From Flavobacterium indicum GPTSA100-9 = DSM 17447 (GTDB lineage: Bacteria; Bacteroidota; Bacteroidia; Flavobacteriales; Flavobacteriaceae), in contig NC_017025.1 of assembly GCF_000455605.1 (NCBI RefSeq), positions 2,542,001 to 2,606,000 of the forward strand: DNA of 64,000 nt. The letters are read 5' to 3'. Below are positions 15,650 to 23,808 of this stretch, in pieces. The notes below the pieces were generated by a model that was given only the letters and a program-made list of their open reading frames with translations, was not told where the DNA came from and did not search any database. Each line of letters begins with the position of its first letter. Position 1 is the first letter of the stretch. A program made the translations under genes and the position numbers.

Positions 15650-16654
15650 CTAATACTCAGGATAAATATCATCTTTTGTATTTAAAACACCATCAGGACC
15701 AACAGATTTCAAAATATAACCATCAATAGTTTTTTCATAATAAAAAACCGGATTATAATCATCATGATATTTTTCTTTATTAAACAAATCTAAATCATTT
15801 AAATTCTTATTATAAATTTTTACATCATTAATTTGATAAGGATAATCTCCTTGCTTTAATTTATAAAATTCAATATCTCTAACAAGATCATTTAAATTTT
15901 CCATCACTATATTCTTTTCAGAATCAATATTTATTTCTGATTTTTGACCAACAATTTCAATTATATCAATTAAGAATATAGACATAACAATATTGGAAGC
16001 TCCAATGATTTTAAACATGGAATTATTTCTGTAAAAACCAAGAAAAAAGTAAACACACCCAACAATTAAACCAACACCTGGGATTAATCCTAACAATAAC
16101 AACCAATAATAATTTTTAGAATTATTTGAATTTGAATTAGTGCCAATTAAATTAGAATCTTGAAAAGTAATTTCACATTTTTTAAATTCAGTTTTCAATA
16201 ATTTTTCAAATTCTGTATTTCCCTTTTTTAAAAAAAAAGATGTATTATTTTTAAAAATAATATATAAATGATTTTTAATCTCTATAATTTCTTTAATGTC
16301 ATTTATTTTATACTCAATTTGTTTTGATTCATTTTTTTCAGAAGTATAATTAAAAATTAAAACTTCATTACTTAAAGCAATATTTAATTCTACGATTTTA
16401 TTTAATGTTTTATTTCTATATATTTTAATTATATCATAAAACATATTACCAAAATTTAAAATTAAAAAAAATATAAGTGTCCCAAAAAACATTAGAACAA
16501 AAGTTATTATATCAAATTTATTAATAGTAAATAAAACCGATATTAGTAATGAAATCAAAATAATTTTAAAATATATTTTTCTTAAATAATAGAAAAACAA
16601 ATCAGCATATTGCTTTTTAAAATCATTTTCTAAAAGTTGATAATTTACTTCCAT
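15650..16654 (-). CDS. Membrane protein: YcxB-like N-part with a GspG pseudopilin-like tail
   Basis: 334 residues, noticeably more AT-rich than its neighbours. Residues 1-165 look like a YcxB-type domain: two membrane helices near 30-70, then a beta-rich soluble part. Two more helices follow near 185-235. The last ~80 residues (DLVRDIEFYKLKQGDYP through to the end) resemble the soluble part of type II secretion major pseudopilins, ending in SVGPDGVLNTKDDIYPEY, which has the GspG-style calcium loop pattern GPDG..(N/G)T.DDI. No prepilin peptidase site precedes it, so it is not a pilin in the usual sense. Lies downstream of the tRNA operon terminator. Function unknown. Confidence 0.65.
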   Translation of the reverse strand: MEVNYQLLENDFKKQYADLFFYYLRKIYFKIILISLLISVLFTINKFDIITFVLMFFGTLIFFLILNFGNMFYDIIKIYRNKTLNKIVELNIALSNEVLIFNYTSEKNESKQIEYKINDIKEIIEIKNHLYIIFKNNTSFFLKKGNTEFEKLLKTEFKKCEITFQDSNLIGTNSNSNNSKNYYWLLLLGLIPGVGLIVGCVYFFLGFYRNNSMFKIIGASNIVMSIFLIDIIEIVGQKSEINIDSEKNIVMENLNDLVRDIEFYKLKQGDYPYQINDVKIYNKNLNDLDLFNKEKYHDDYNPVFYYEKTIDGYILKSVGPDGVLNTKDDIYPEY

Positions 16655-16672
16655 TTTTAAATTAATTTAAAC

Positions 16673-16701
16673 AAAAAAAGCTCCAAACATAGTTTGAAGC
16701 T
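16673..16701 (-). terminator. Terminator of the tRNA operon
   Basis: Stem AGCTCCAAAC (16679-16688) / GTTTGAAGCT (16692-16701) with one mismatch, loop ATA, and a T run on the minus strand. Confidence 0.8.
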
Positions 16702-16706
16702 TTTTG

Positions 16707-16792
16707 TACTCAAGGCGGGACTTGAACCCGCACGAACATTACTGCTCACTGGATTTTAAGTCCAGCGTGTCTACCAATTCCACCACTCGAGC
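16707..16792 (-). tRNA. tRNA-Leu (anticodon TAA), copy 2 of the operon
   Basis: 86 nt with a long variable arm as expected for Leu. Acceptor stem GCTCGAG / CTTGAGT, anticodon loop CTTAAAA with anticodon TAA, T loop GGTTCAAGTCC. No encoded CCA. It is identical to the copy at 16851. Confidence 0.97.
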
Positions 16793-16850
16793 GAATGATT
16801 TATTGTTTTTAATTTAAAAATTTTGAAGCCCTCCCTAAGAAGGGCTTTAG

Positions 16851-16936
16851 TACTCAAGGCGGGACTTGAACCCGCACGAACATTACTGCTCACTGGATTT
16901 TAAGTCCAGCGTGTCTACCAATTCCACCACTCGAGC
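16851..16936 (-). tRNA. tRNA-Leu (anticodon TAA), copy 1 of the operon
   Basis: Base-for-base identical to 16707-16792 and exactly 144 bases away. The 58-base spacer holds a hairpin (AAGCCCT ... AGGGCTT at 16825-16848) that could be a processing or attenuation site. Confidence 0.97.
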
Positions 16937-16950
16937 AAAATTTTAAATTA

Positions 16951-17026
16951 TGGAGCGAAAAACGGGGTTCGAACCCGCGACCTCAACCTTGGCAAGGTTG
17001 CGCTCTACCAACTGAGCTATTTTCGC
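16951..17026 (-). tRNA. tRNA-Gly (anticodon GCC)
   Basis: 76 nt including an encoded CCA. Acceptor GCGAAAA / TTTTCGC, D loop AGTTGGTAGA, anticodon arm CAACC-TTGCCAA-GGTTG, T loop GGTTCGAACC. First gene of the minus-strand tRNA operon. Confidence 0.97.
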
Positions 17027-17111
17027 GTTTTTTTCAAAACCTAAATACGAAAATGCATAATTGTTATTTTCGCATTTTTTAAAGAACGTAACTTTTATCG
17101 TTTTGCGAGTG

Positions 17112-17142
17112 CAAATATATATTTTTTATTTTGTCTACACAA
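17112..17142 (-). promoter_or_regulatory. Promoter of the tRNA operon
   Basis: Read on the minus strand: TTG (17142-17140), 20 bases, TATATTTG (17119-17112). It is 86 bases upstream of the tRNA-Gly 5' end. Confidence 0.7.
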
Positions 17143-17170
17143 CACTTTTTTCTAAAAAAATATGCTTTTT

Positions 17171-19795
17171 TTATTTCTTTGAAAGCATTCTTTTCAATTC
17201 GTTCAATTTCATCAAAGCCTCTACAGGCGTAAGTGTATTGATATCCAAACCATTAATCTCTTCTTTAATTTCTTCCAACAAGGGATCGTCTAAATTAAAA
17301 AAACTCAATTGCATTTCATCTTGCCCTAAATTTCCACCCGATAATTCTTCTGCAGAATGATTTTTCTCCAATTTCTTAAGCAATTTTTGCGCCTTTTGAA
17401 TGACCGTTTGTGGCATACCGGCCATTTTTGCCACATGTATACCAAAACTATGTGCACTTCCTCCTTGTACTAATTTACGAATAAACAAAACGGTATCTTT
17501 CAGTTCTTTTACAGACACATTATAATTTTGAATCCGTTCAAAAATAGATTCCATTTCATTCAATTCATGATAATGTGTAGCAAACAAGGTTTTTGGCCTT
17601 CCTGGATGTTCATGTAAATATTCTGAAATAGCCCATGCAATTGAAATTCCGTCGTAAGTAGAGGTTCCTCTTCCAATTTCGTCCAATAACACCAAACTTC
17701 TATCTGATAAATTATTCAAAATTGAAGCAGTTTCATTCATTTCCACCATAAACGTCGATTCACCCATAGAAATATTATCACTAGCGCCTACTCGTGTAAA
17801 CACCTTATCCACTACTCCCATAGTAACCGCTTGTGCCGGAACAAAACTTCCCATTTGAGCCAACAAAACAATCAATGCCGTTTGTCTTAAAATGGCCGAT
17901 TTACCCGACATGTTAGGTCCGGTAATCATAATCATCTGTTGCGTTTCATTATCAAGAAACACATCGTTTGAAATATAAGGCACACCAATAGGCAATTGTT
18001 TTTCAATTACAGGGTGGCGACCTTCTTTAATATCAAGTACAAAACCATCATTTATTTCTGGTTTCACATAATTATGTTCAATAGCCATTTGTGCAAAAGA
18101 CTGTAATCCATCTAATTGGGCAATCAAACTGGCATTTAATTGTACGGCTTTAATGTACAATGAAATCCAGCTAACCAATTCTTCAAACAACTGACTCTCT
18201 AATTGCTGGATTTTTTCTTCCGCTCCTAAAATTTTAGCCTCATAACCTTTCAACTCCTCTGTAATGTAACGTTCAGCACTAACTAGGGTTTGTTTACGAA
18301 TCCACGTTTCTGGCACCTTTTCTTTATGCGTATTTCGTACTTCAATATAATAACCAAATACGTTATTGAAAGACACTTTCAACGAAGGAATTCCGGTTTG
18401 TTCGCTTTCTCTACGCTCTAAATCTTCTAAATAACCTTTTCCTGTAGAAGAAATCGCTCGAAGTTCGTCTAATTCAGCATGAATTCCGGCTGCAATGGCA
18501 TTTCCTTTATTTATATTTACTGGAGCATCAGGCTGTATAGTTTTTTCAATTTTTTCACGTAATAATTCACAGGCATGCAAACTATCACCAATTAATTTTA
18601 GTGCTTCATTTTTAGAAGCTAAAGCCAAGGTTTTAATGGGAATAATAGCATCTAGTGACTCTTTTAAATACAAGACTTCACGAGGTGAAATTTTTCCTGT
18701 TGCAACTTTAGAAATTAAACGTTCTAAATCGGAAATTTGCTTAATTTGGTATTGTATCGCTTGTAAATCTTCTTGATTTTCTTTTAAATAGGCCACCACT
18801 TCATTTCGCCCTTTGATCTTCACAATATCTTTTAAAGGTAGAGCAATCCAACGTTTCAACATACGCCCACCCATAGGTGAAAGTGTTTTATCAATAACAT
18901 CTAACAAGGTTACGGCATTTGGATTGGTACTGTGGTACAATTCAAGATTACGAATAGTAAATTTATCCATCCAAACATAAGCATCTTCTGCTATTCGTTG
19001 AATATTAGTTATATGCTGAATTTTATTATGCTGCGTTTCTGATAAATAATACAAAATAGCCCCAGACGCCACAATTCCTTCTTGCAATTCTTCTACTCCA
19101 AAACCTTTTAATGAATTGGTTTGAAAATGTTTGGTCAGGGTTTCAAATGCATAATCTTCTTTATAAATCCAATCTTCCAAATAAAACACATGATGATCTT
19201 CACCAAAAGCAGATTTAAATGTATTTTTATGGTTCTTGGTTACTAAAATTTCACTTGGTCTAAAATTCTGAATCAACTTATCTATATATTCTTCCGAACC
19301 TTGAGCTGTTAAAAATTCACCTGTAGACACATCTAAAAAAGCGATTCCTAGATTCTTTTTCCCAAAATGTACTGACGCAAGGAAATTGTTTGTTTTGGCA
19401 CTTAAAATATCATCATTTAGAGCAACACCTGGCGTTACTAATTCGGTTACTCCTCGTTTTACGATTGTTTTGGTCATTTTAGGATCTTCCAATTGATCAC
19501 AAATAGCAACACGTAAACCGGCCTTCACTAATTTTGGCAAATAGGTATTTAATGAATGATGTGGAAATCCTGCTAATGCCGTTTCACTTTCACTTCCATT
19601 TCCTCTTTTAGTCAGTGTAATTCCTAAAATTTGAGATGCTCGAATGGCATCGGAACCAAAAGTCTCATAAAAATCTCCTACTCGAAACAACAAACACGCA
19701 TCGGGATACTTCGCTTTTATCTCGTTGTATTGTTTCATTAAAGGCGTTTCTTTCGGCGCTTTATCTTTTATTTCAGTTGCTGCTTTTTTTGCCAC
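17171..19795 (-). CDS. mutS: DNA mismatch repair protein MutS
   Basis: Recognises mismatches and recruits MutL. Domains in order: mismatch-binding domain I with the FYE motif ([10 protein letters not shown]), connector, core/lever, clamp, and C-terminal ABC ATPase with Walker [14 protein letters not shown], Walker [17 protein letters not shown] and the LFATHYHEL switch. I prefer a GTG start at 19795 ([23 protein letters not shown], 874 residues). The more distal ATG at 19849 would add an unusual hydrophobic lead and sits in a tandem repeat. Divergent from the methyltransferase at 20000. Confidence 0.96.
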   Translation of the reverse strand: MAKKAATEIKDKAPKETPLMKQYNEIKAKYPDACLLFRVGDFYETFGSDAIRASQILGITLTKRGNGSESETALAGFPHHSLNTYLPKLVKAGLRVAICDQLEDPKMTKTIVKRGVTELVTPGVALNDDILSAKTNNFLASVHFGKKNLGIAFLDVSTGEFLTAQGSEEYIDKLIQNFRPSEILVTKNHKNTFKSAFGEDHHVFYLEDWIYKEDYAFETLTKHFQTNSLKGFGVEELQEGIVASGAILYYLSETQHNKIQHITNIQRIAEDAYVWMDKFTIRNLELYHSTNPNAVTLLDVIDKTLSPMGGRMLKRWIALPLKDIVKIKGRNEVVAYLKENQEDLQAIQYQIKQISDLERLISKVATGKISPREVLYLKESLDAIIPIKTLALASKNEALKLIGDSLHACELLREKIEKTIQPDAPVNINKGNAIAAGIHAELDELRAISSTGKGYLEDLERRESEQTGIPSLKVSFNNVFGYYIEVRNTHKEKVPETWIRKQTLVSAERYITEELKGYEAKILGAEEKIQQLESQLFEELVSWISLYIKAVQLNASLIAQLDGLQSFAQMAIEHNYVKPEINDGFVLDIKEGRHPVIEKQLPIGVPYISNDVFLDNETQQMIMITGPNMSGKSAILRQTALIVLLAQMGSFVPAQAVTMGVVDKVFTRVGASDNISMGESTFMVEMNETASILNNLSDRSLVLLDEIGRGTSTYDGISIAWAISEYLHEHPGRPKTLFATHYHELNEMESIFERIQNYNVSVKELKDTVLFIRKLVQGGSAHSFGIHVAKMAGMPQTVIQKAQKLLKKLEKNHSAEELSGGNLGQDEMQLSFFNLDDPLLEEIKEEINGLDINTLTPVEALMKLNELKRMLSKK

Positions 19796-19828
19796 AATAG
19801 TACATTTTGGAATGAGGGCGAAGATAAC

Positions 19829-19885
19829 AAAATTCAATGGCAATGACAAAATTCAATAGCAATGGCAAAATTCAATAGCAATGGC
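19829..19885. repeat. Three tandem 19-bp repeats between mutS and the methyltransferase gene
   Basis: Units AAAATTCAATGGCAATGAC (19829-19847), AAAATTCAATAGCAATGGC (19848-19866) and the same again (19867-19885), then a decayed start of a fourth. Each unit contains an ATG in one or other frame, which creates false starts for the flanking genes. Confidence 0.9.
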
Positions 19886-19965
19886 AAATCGCAAGGACAG
19901 AACACAATGGAAATGATAAAAATAATTTATTATTTGTTGATTCCCTTGATACAGCGTATTTCTCG

Positions 19966-19995
19966 TTGCCATATTATCAAATTAATTTATCTTTG
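19966..19995 (+). promoter_or_regulatory. Promoter TTG-N19-TATCTTTG, possibly leaderless
   Basis: TTG at 19966-19968 and TATCTTTG at 19988-19995. The ATG of the methyltransferase begins at 20000, four bases after the -7 box, so transcription probably starts at or next to the start codon. Confidence 0.75.
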
Positions 19996-19999
19996 CAGT

Positions 20000-20527
20000 A
20001 TGAGAAAATTAGCCAACGCCGAGTTAGATCGCAAGAATATTGAAGAATTCAAACAAGCTGAAAAAACGCCCATTATTGTAATTTTGGACGACATTAGAAG
20101 TTTACACAATATTGGTTCCGTTTTTAGAACTTCGGATGCATTTTTAATTGAAAAAATCTATTTATGCGGTATTACGGCTACACCTCCAAACAAAGAAATT
20201 CATAAAACAGCTTTAGGTGCAACCGAGACGGTAACTTGGGAATATGCTAAAGATGTTTTAGAAGTGGTTACGAAATTAAAAGCAGAAAACGTTAAAGTTT
20301 ATTCTATTGAACAAACTGAAAATGCCATGATGTTAGACAACTTCCAACCTGAAAGAGAAACAAAATACGCCTTAATTTTTGGCAACGAAGTAAAAGGGGT
20401 TTCACAAGATGCCATTAACTTATCTGATGGGGTGATTGAAATTCCACAATTAGGAAGCAAACATTCTTTAAACATTTCAGTAAGTGCCGGAATTGTAATT
20501 TGGGATTTCTTTCAGAAATTGAAATAA
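20000..20527 (+). CDS. SpoU/TrmH family RNA 2'-O-methyltransferase
   Basis: 175-residue single-domain SPOUT enzyme transferring methyl from SAM to a ribose 2'-OH of tRNA or rRNA. The three family motifs are present: LDDIRSLHNIGSVFRTSDAF (motif 1), YALIFGNEVKGVS (motif 2) and IPQLGSKHSLNISVSAGI (motif 3), which form the trefoil knot. Start chosen at ATG 20000 (MRKLANAELDR); earlier in-frame ATGs lie in the tandem repeat and precede the promoter. The target nucleotide cannot be assigned. Confidence 0.93.
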   Translation: MRKLANAELDRKNIEEFKQAEKTPIIVILDDIRSLHNIGSVFRTSDAFLIEKIYLCGITATPPNKEIHKTALGATETVTWEYAKDVLEVVTKLKAENVKVYSIEQTENAMMLDNFQPERETKYALIFGNEVKGVSQDAINLSDGVIEIPQLGSKHSLNISVSAGIVIWDFFQKLK

Positions 20528-20530
20528 TTA

Positions 20531-20558
20531 AACTTATAAGTCATGTAAGTTTTTTTTC
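20531..20558 (+). terminator. Weak terminator after the methyltransferase
   Basis: Short stem AACTTA (20531-20536) / TAAGTT (20546-20551) followed by a run of T. Confidence 0.5.
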
Positions 20559-20664
20559 ATCTCTTGAAAGGATTAAAAAATTATTAAGCAGAGGATTTTA
20601 TTGTTTTTATTCCTTAGAAAGGTATTTAAATTGAATAAAAAAAACGTCATCAATGTGGTTGTAA

Positions 20665-21801
20665 TTAATTTTCAATTTTCTTTTTAATCGCATTTAAAAT
20701 AAACACATAGTCTTCCTGTTTCTTTACGAAATCTAAATCGGAAACATCAATAATTAAAATGTTTAAATCGGTTTGTGTTTTAATATAATCCAAGTAACCT
20801 TGATTGATTTTTTCCAAGTAATCCGCCGGAATTTCTTGCTCGTAACTTCTACCACGTTTTTTAATATTCGCTAACAATCGTTCGGTGTTTTGATACAAAT
20901 ACACATACAAATCGGGCTTAGGCATTTCTTTATAAATGATATCAAACAGGTTTTTGTACAAACGATATTCATCTTCTTGCAACGTTACTTTGGCAAAAAT
21001 CAACGATTTAAAAATGTGATAATCGGCAACAATGAAATCTTTGAACAAATCAAACTGCGCCAAATCATCGGTCAATTGTTGGTAACGATCTGCCAAAAAA
21101 GACATTTCCAATGGAAAAGCATATCGACTTTGATCTTTATAAAACTTAGGTAAAAAAGGATTATCTGCAAAACGTTCTAAAACGAGTTTAGCGTTACAAT
21201 CTTCAGCAATTTTTGATGCTAAAGTTGTTTTGCCTGCTCCAATATTCCCTTCAATTGCTATGTAATTTAACTCTAAATTTTTTATTTTTTGAATAGGATT
21301 GATCAAATGTGCCACACGCTCAATAGCTGAAGAATCCGTTGAATTTTGAATTAAATCTGAAATCAATTCTTTGGTTTTCGGGTGCACCCATTTTCCTGCT
21401 ATATCTTTTAACGGATACAACACAAAATTTCTCATTTCTAATCGAGGATGAGGAACAATTAAATTTTCTGTTTCAATTAGTTCATCATTAAAAGCAATGA
21501 TATCAATATCAATAATTCGCGATTGATATCCTGATTTTTCTGAACGAGTACGTCCTAACTTTTTTTCTAATTTAAGAATCTTAGACAATATTTTAGTCGC
21601 CGATTTTAACGTATGAATTTGAATCATACAATTGTAAAAAGGAGCCGCTTCAAAACCCCAGGCTGGTGTTTCGTAGACAGGAGAAACTTGCACTACTGTT
21701 GCAACTTCTTCATGAATAGCATCAATACAAAACTGTAGATTTTTCAATCTATCACCCAAATTGGTACCTAAAGAAAGTAGTGCTGTATTTTGGTTTTTCA
21801 T
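20665..21801 (-). CDS. FolK (HPPK) fused to a deoxynucleoside kinase
   Basis: 378 residues, two enzymes in one chain. Residues 1-160 are 6-hydroxymethyl-7,8-dihydropterin pyrophosphokinase of folate synthesis: SLGTNLGDR start, RIIDIDII with metal ligands Asp98 and Asp100, and VPHPRLEMRNFVLYPL. Residues 178-378 are a deoxynucleoside kinase: Walker A EGNIGAGKTT (184-193), the ERF base (LERFADNPFL), and a lid (NIKKRGRSYEQ). The fusion occurs across many Bacteroidetes. It links folate, needed for dTMP synthesis, with nucleoside salvage. Kinase specificity is unknown. Confidence 0.93.
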   Translation of the reverse strand: MKNQNTALLSLGTNLGDRLKNLQFCIDAIHEEVATVVQVSPVYETPAWGFEAAPFYNCMIQIHTLKSATKILSKILKLEKKLGRTRSEKSGYQSRIIDIDIIAFNDELIETENLIVPHPRLEMRNFVLYPLKDIAGKWVHPKTKELISDLIQNSTDSSAIERVAHLINPIQKIKNLELNYIAIEGNIGAGKTTLASKIAEDCNAKLVLERFADNPFLPKFYKDQSRYAFPLEMSFLADRYQQLTDDLAQFDLFKDFIVADYHIFKSLIFAKVTLQEDEYRLYKNLFDIIYKEMPKPDLYVYLYQNTERLLANIKKRGRSYEQEIPADYLEKINQGYLDYIKTQTDLNILIIDVSDLDFVKKQEDYVFILNAIKKKIEN

Positions 21802-21919
21802 ATCGTTTGCAAAATAACAAACAATTTTAGAAATACTTCGGCCTAAAAATTAAATTTTATGAACATGTAACATTTTAACATTTCAAGCTACTTATTACTA
21901 AATTGAAATTTAAAAGAAG

Positions 21920-23692
21920 ATGAATTTTATTAAAAATGTATTAGCGACTGTTGTTGGTATTTTTCTGTTTTGTGTGATTAGTTTTTTCATACTTATTGGA
22001 ATTGCTGCAGTTGTAAGTGGTGGTGAAAATGAAATTAAAATTGAAAACAATTCTGTTATTGAATTAGACTTATCGAAAATTGTCTTTGATTACGCAGGTA
22101 AATACAAAGACGAAAGCCCTTTACAAGCATTAATTGCAGGAAAAACTAAAATTGGTTTTATTGATGTTTTAAACGCAATAAAATCTGCAAAAAACGACGA
22201 TAAAATCAAAGGAATTTCTATTATTAACAACCAATCTTTATTAGGATTAGCTCAAAGTAAAGAATTAAGAGAACAATTATTAGATTTTAAGAAATCGGGG
22301 AAATTTGTGTATGCTTATGCCAATTATTTTACTCAAAAAGAATACTACATCAATTCTGTTGCAGATCAGGTATATGTGAATCCAGTTGGCGAAGTAGACT
22401 TTAAAGGTTTACATTCAGAATTGTTATTTTTCAAAGATTTTCAAGACAAAACAGGGATTAAATTTGAGGTAATTCGTCATGGAAAATACAAAAGTGCTGT
22501 GGAACCATTTTTAAATCAAGAAATGAGTCCAGAAAACAGAGAACAAATGACAGCCTTATTAAACTCTGTTTGGAATACTATTGTTACTGATGTTGCCGCA
22601 AGTAGAAAAATACCTGTAGAACAATTAAACGCAATTGCCGAAAATTTAAGTGCGCGAACTCCGGAAATGGCATTAGCTCAAAAATTAGTGGATAAAGTTG
22701 CCTATGAAGACGAATACCATGCCGCAATTAAATCTAAATTAAAGGTAGCTAACGACGAAGAATACAAAAAAATATCCATTACAGATTATACGGATAAAAA
22801 CAGTATTAACGTTGACGATATAACGAAAGACGACATTATTGCCGTAATATATGCACAAGGTGAAATTAATGGCGGTGAAGGCGATGTGGATTTTATAGGG
22901 GAAGGTTCTATAAACCGATCTTTAAAAGAAGCGAGAGAAGATAAAGATGTGAAAGCAATCGTTTTACGAGTAGACAGTCCTGGTGGAAGTGCATTGACTT
23001 CTGAATTAATTTGGAGAGAAATAGAATTAACTAAAAAAATTAAACCTGTTGTTGTTTCTATGGGAAATTTAGCGGCTTCTGGCGGGTATTACATTTCATG
23101 TGGCGCTAATGCTATTTTTGCAGAACCAACAACAATAACCGGATCAATTGGTGTATTTGGAATGCTGCCTAACATGAGTGAATTAGCTTCAAAAGTTGGT
23201 GTTAATGCAGAACAAGTAAATACACATAAAAATTCAGGTGGCTATAGTCCTTTTGAACCAATAACAGAAGAATACAAAGCAATTGCTTTAGAAGGTGTTG
23301 AACGAACCTATAAAACTTTTGTGACCCGTGTTGCAACTGGAAGAAAAATGAAATTTGAAGCAGTTGATGCTATTGGACAAGGAAGAGTTTGGACTGGAAC
23401 AGATGCATTAAAGCTAGGTTTAGTTGATAAACTAGGTAATTTAGATGCTGCAATTAAACACGCTGCCACATTAGGAAAATCTAAAGAATATAGAGTAGAA
23501 ACTTATCCAGAATACAATAAAAATTTCAATGAATTTTTAGAAAGTTTAGCCGGTGCTAAAATGTACCAATCAAAAGAAGCTTATTTAAAAGAAGAAATTG
23601 GAGAAGAAAACTATATTTTAATTGATAAAATAAGAAAGATGAAAAAACGTAAAGGTATTCAAGCCATTATGCCTTACGAAATTAGTTTTTAA
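21920..23692 (+). CDS. sppA: Signal peptide peptidase SppA (67 kDa type)
   Basis: 590 residues with an N-terminal membrane anchor (VVGIFLFCVISFFILIGIAAVV), then two S49 ClpP-like repeats as in E. coli SppA. The Ser/Lys dyad is visible: Lys191 in RHGKYKSAVEPF and Ser387 in MGNLAASGGYYISCG. It degrades leftover signal peptides in the cytoplasmic membrane. Divergent from folK and followed by a strong terminator. Confidence 0.95.
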   Translation: MNFIKNVLATVVGIFLFCVISFFILIGIAAVVSGGENEIKIENNSVIELDLSKIVFDYAGKYKDESPLQALIAGKTKIGFIDVLNAIKSAKNDDKIKGISIINNQSLLGLAQSKELREQLLDFKKSGKFVYAYANYFTQKEYYINSVADQVYVNPVGEVDFKGLHSELLFFKDFQDKTGIKFEVIRHGKYKSAVEPFLNQEMSPENREQMTALLNSVWNTIVTDVAASRKIPVEQLNAIAENLSARTPEMALAQKLVDKVAYEDEYHAAIKSKLKVANDEEYKKISITDYTDKNSINVDDITKDDIIAVIYAQGEINGGEGDVDFIGEGSINRSLKEAREDKDVKAIVLRVDSPGGSALTSELIWREIELTKKIKPVVVSMGNLAASGGYYISCGANAIFAEPTTITGSIGVFGMLPNMSELASKVGVNAEQVNTHKNSGGYSPFEPITEEYKAIALEGVERTYKTFVTRVATGRKMKFEAVDAIGQGRVWTGTDALKLGLVDKLGNLDAAIKHAATLGKSKEYRVETYPEYNKNFNEFLESLAGAKMYQSKEAYLKEEIGEENYILIDKIRKMKKRKGIQAIMPYEISF

Positions 23693-23708
23693 TAATTTGA
23701 ATTAGAAA

Positions 23709-23740
23709 AACGCTGAAATTTAATTTCGGCGTTTTTTTTT
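23709..23740 (+). terminator. Terminator of sppA
   Basis: Stem AACGCTGAAATT / AATTTCGGCGTT (23709-23733, one G-T pair) with a long T tract. Confidence 0.88.
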
Positions 23741-23774
23741 AACATTATTTTACCTTAAAAACTACAATTGGTAT

Positions 23775-23782
23775 TAATTTTG
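23775..23782 (+). promoter_or_regulatory. -7 box (TAATTTTG) before the AsmA-like gene
   Basis: Fits TAnnTTTG and lies 26 bases before the ATG at 23809. No good TTG partner at the usual distance. Confidence 0.45.
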
Positions 23783-23808
23783 TAACATACATCTAAATTT
23801 AAAAAATT

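Noticed and set aside
16707..17026. Possible integration site of an island at the tRNA genes
   Set aside because: No integrase and no direct repeat of a tRNA end downstream; the second tRNA-Leu is a complete gene with its own flanks.
19829..19885. Possible CRISPR array
   Set aside because: Only three directly adjoining 19-bp units without spacers and no cas gene.
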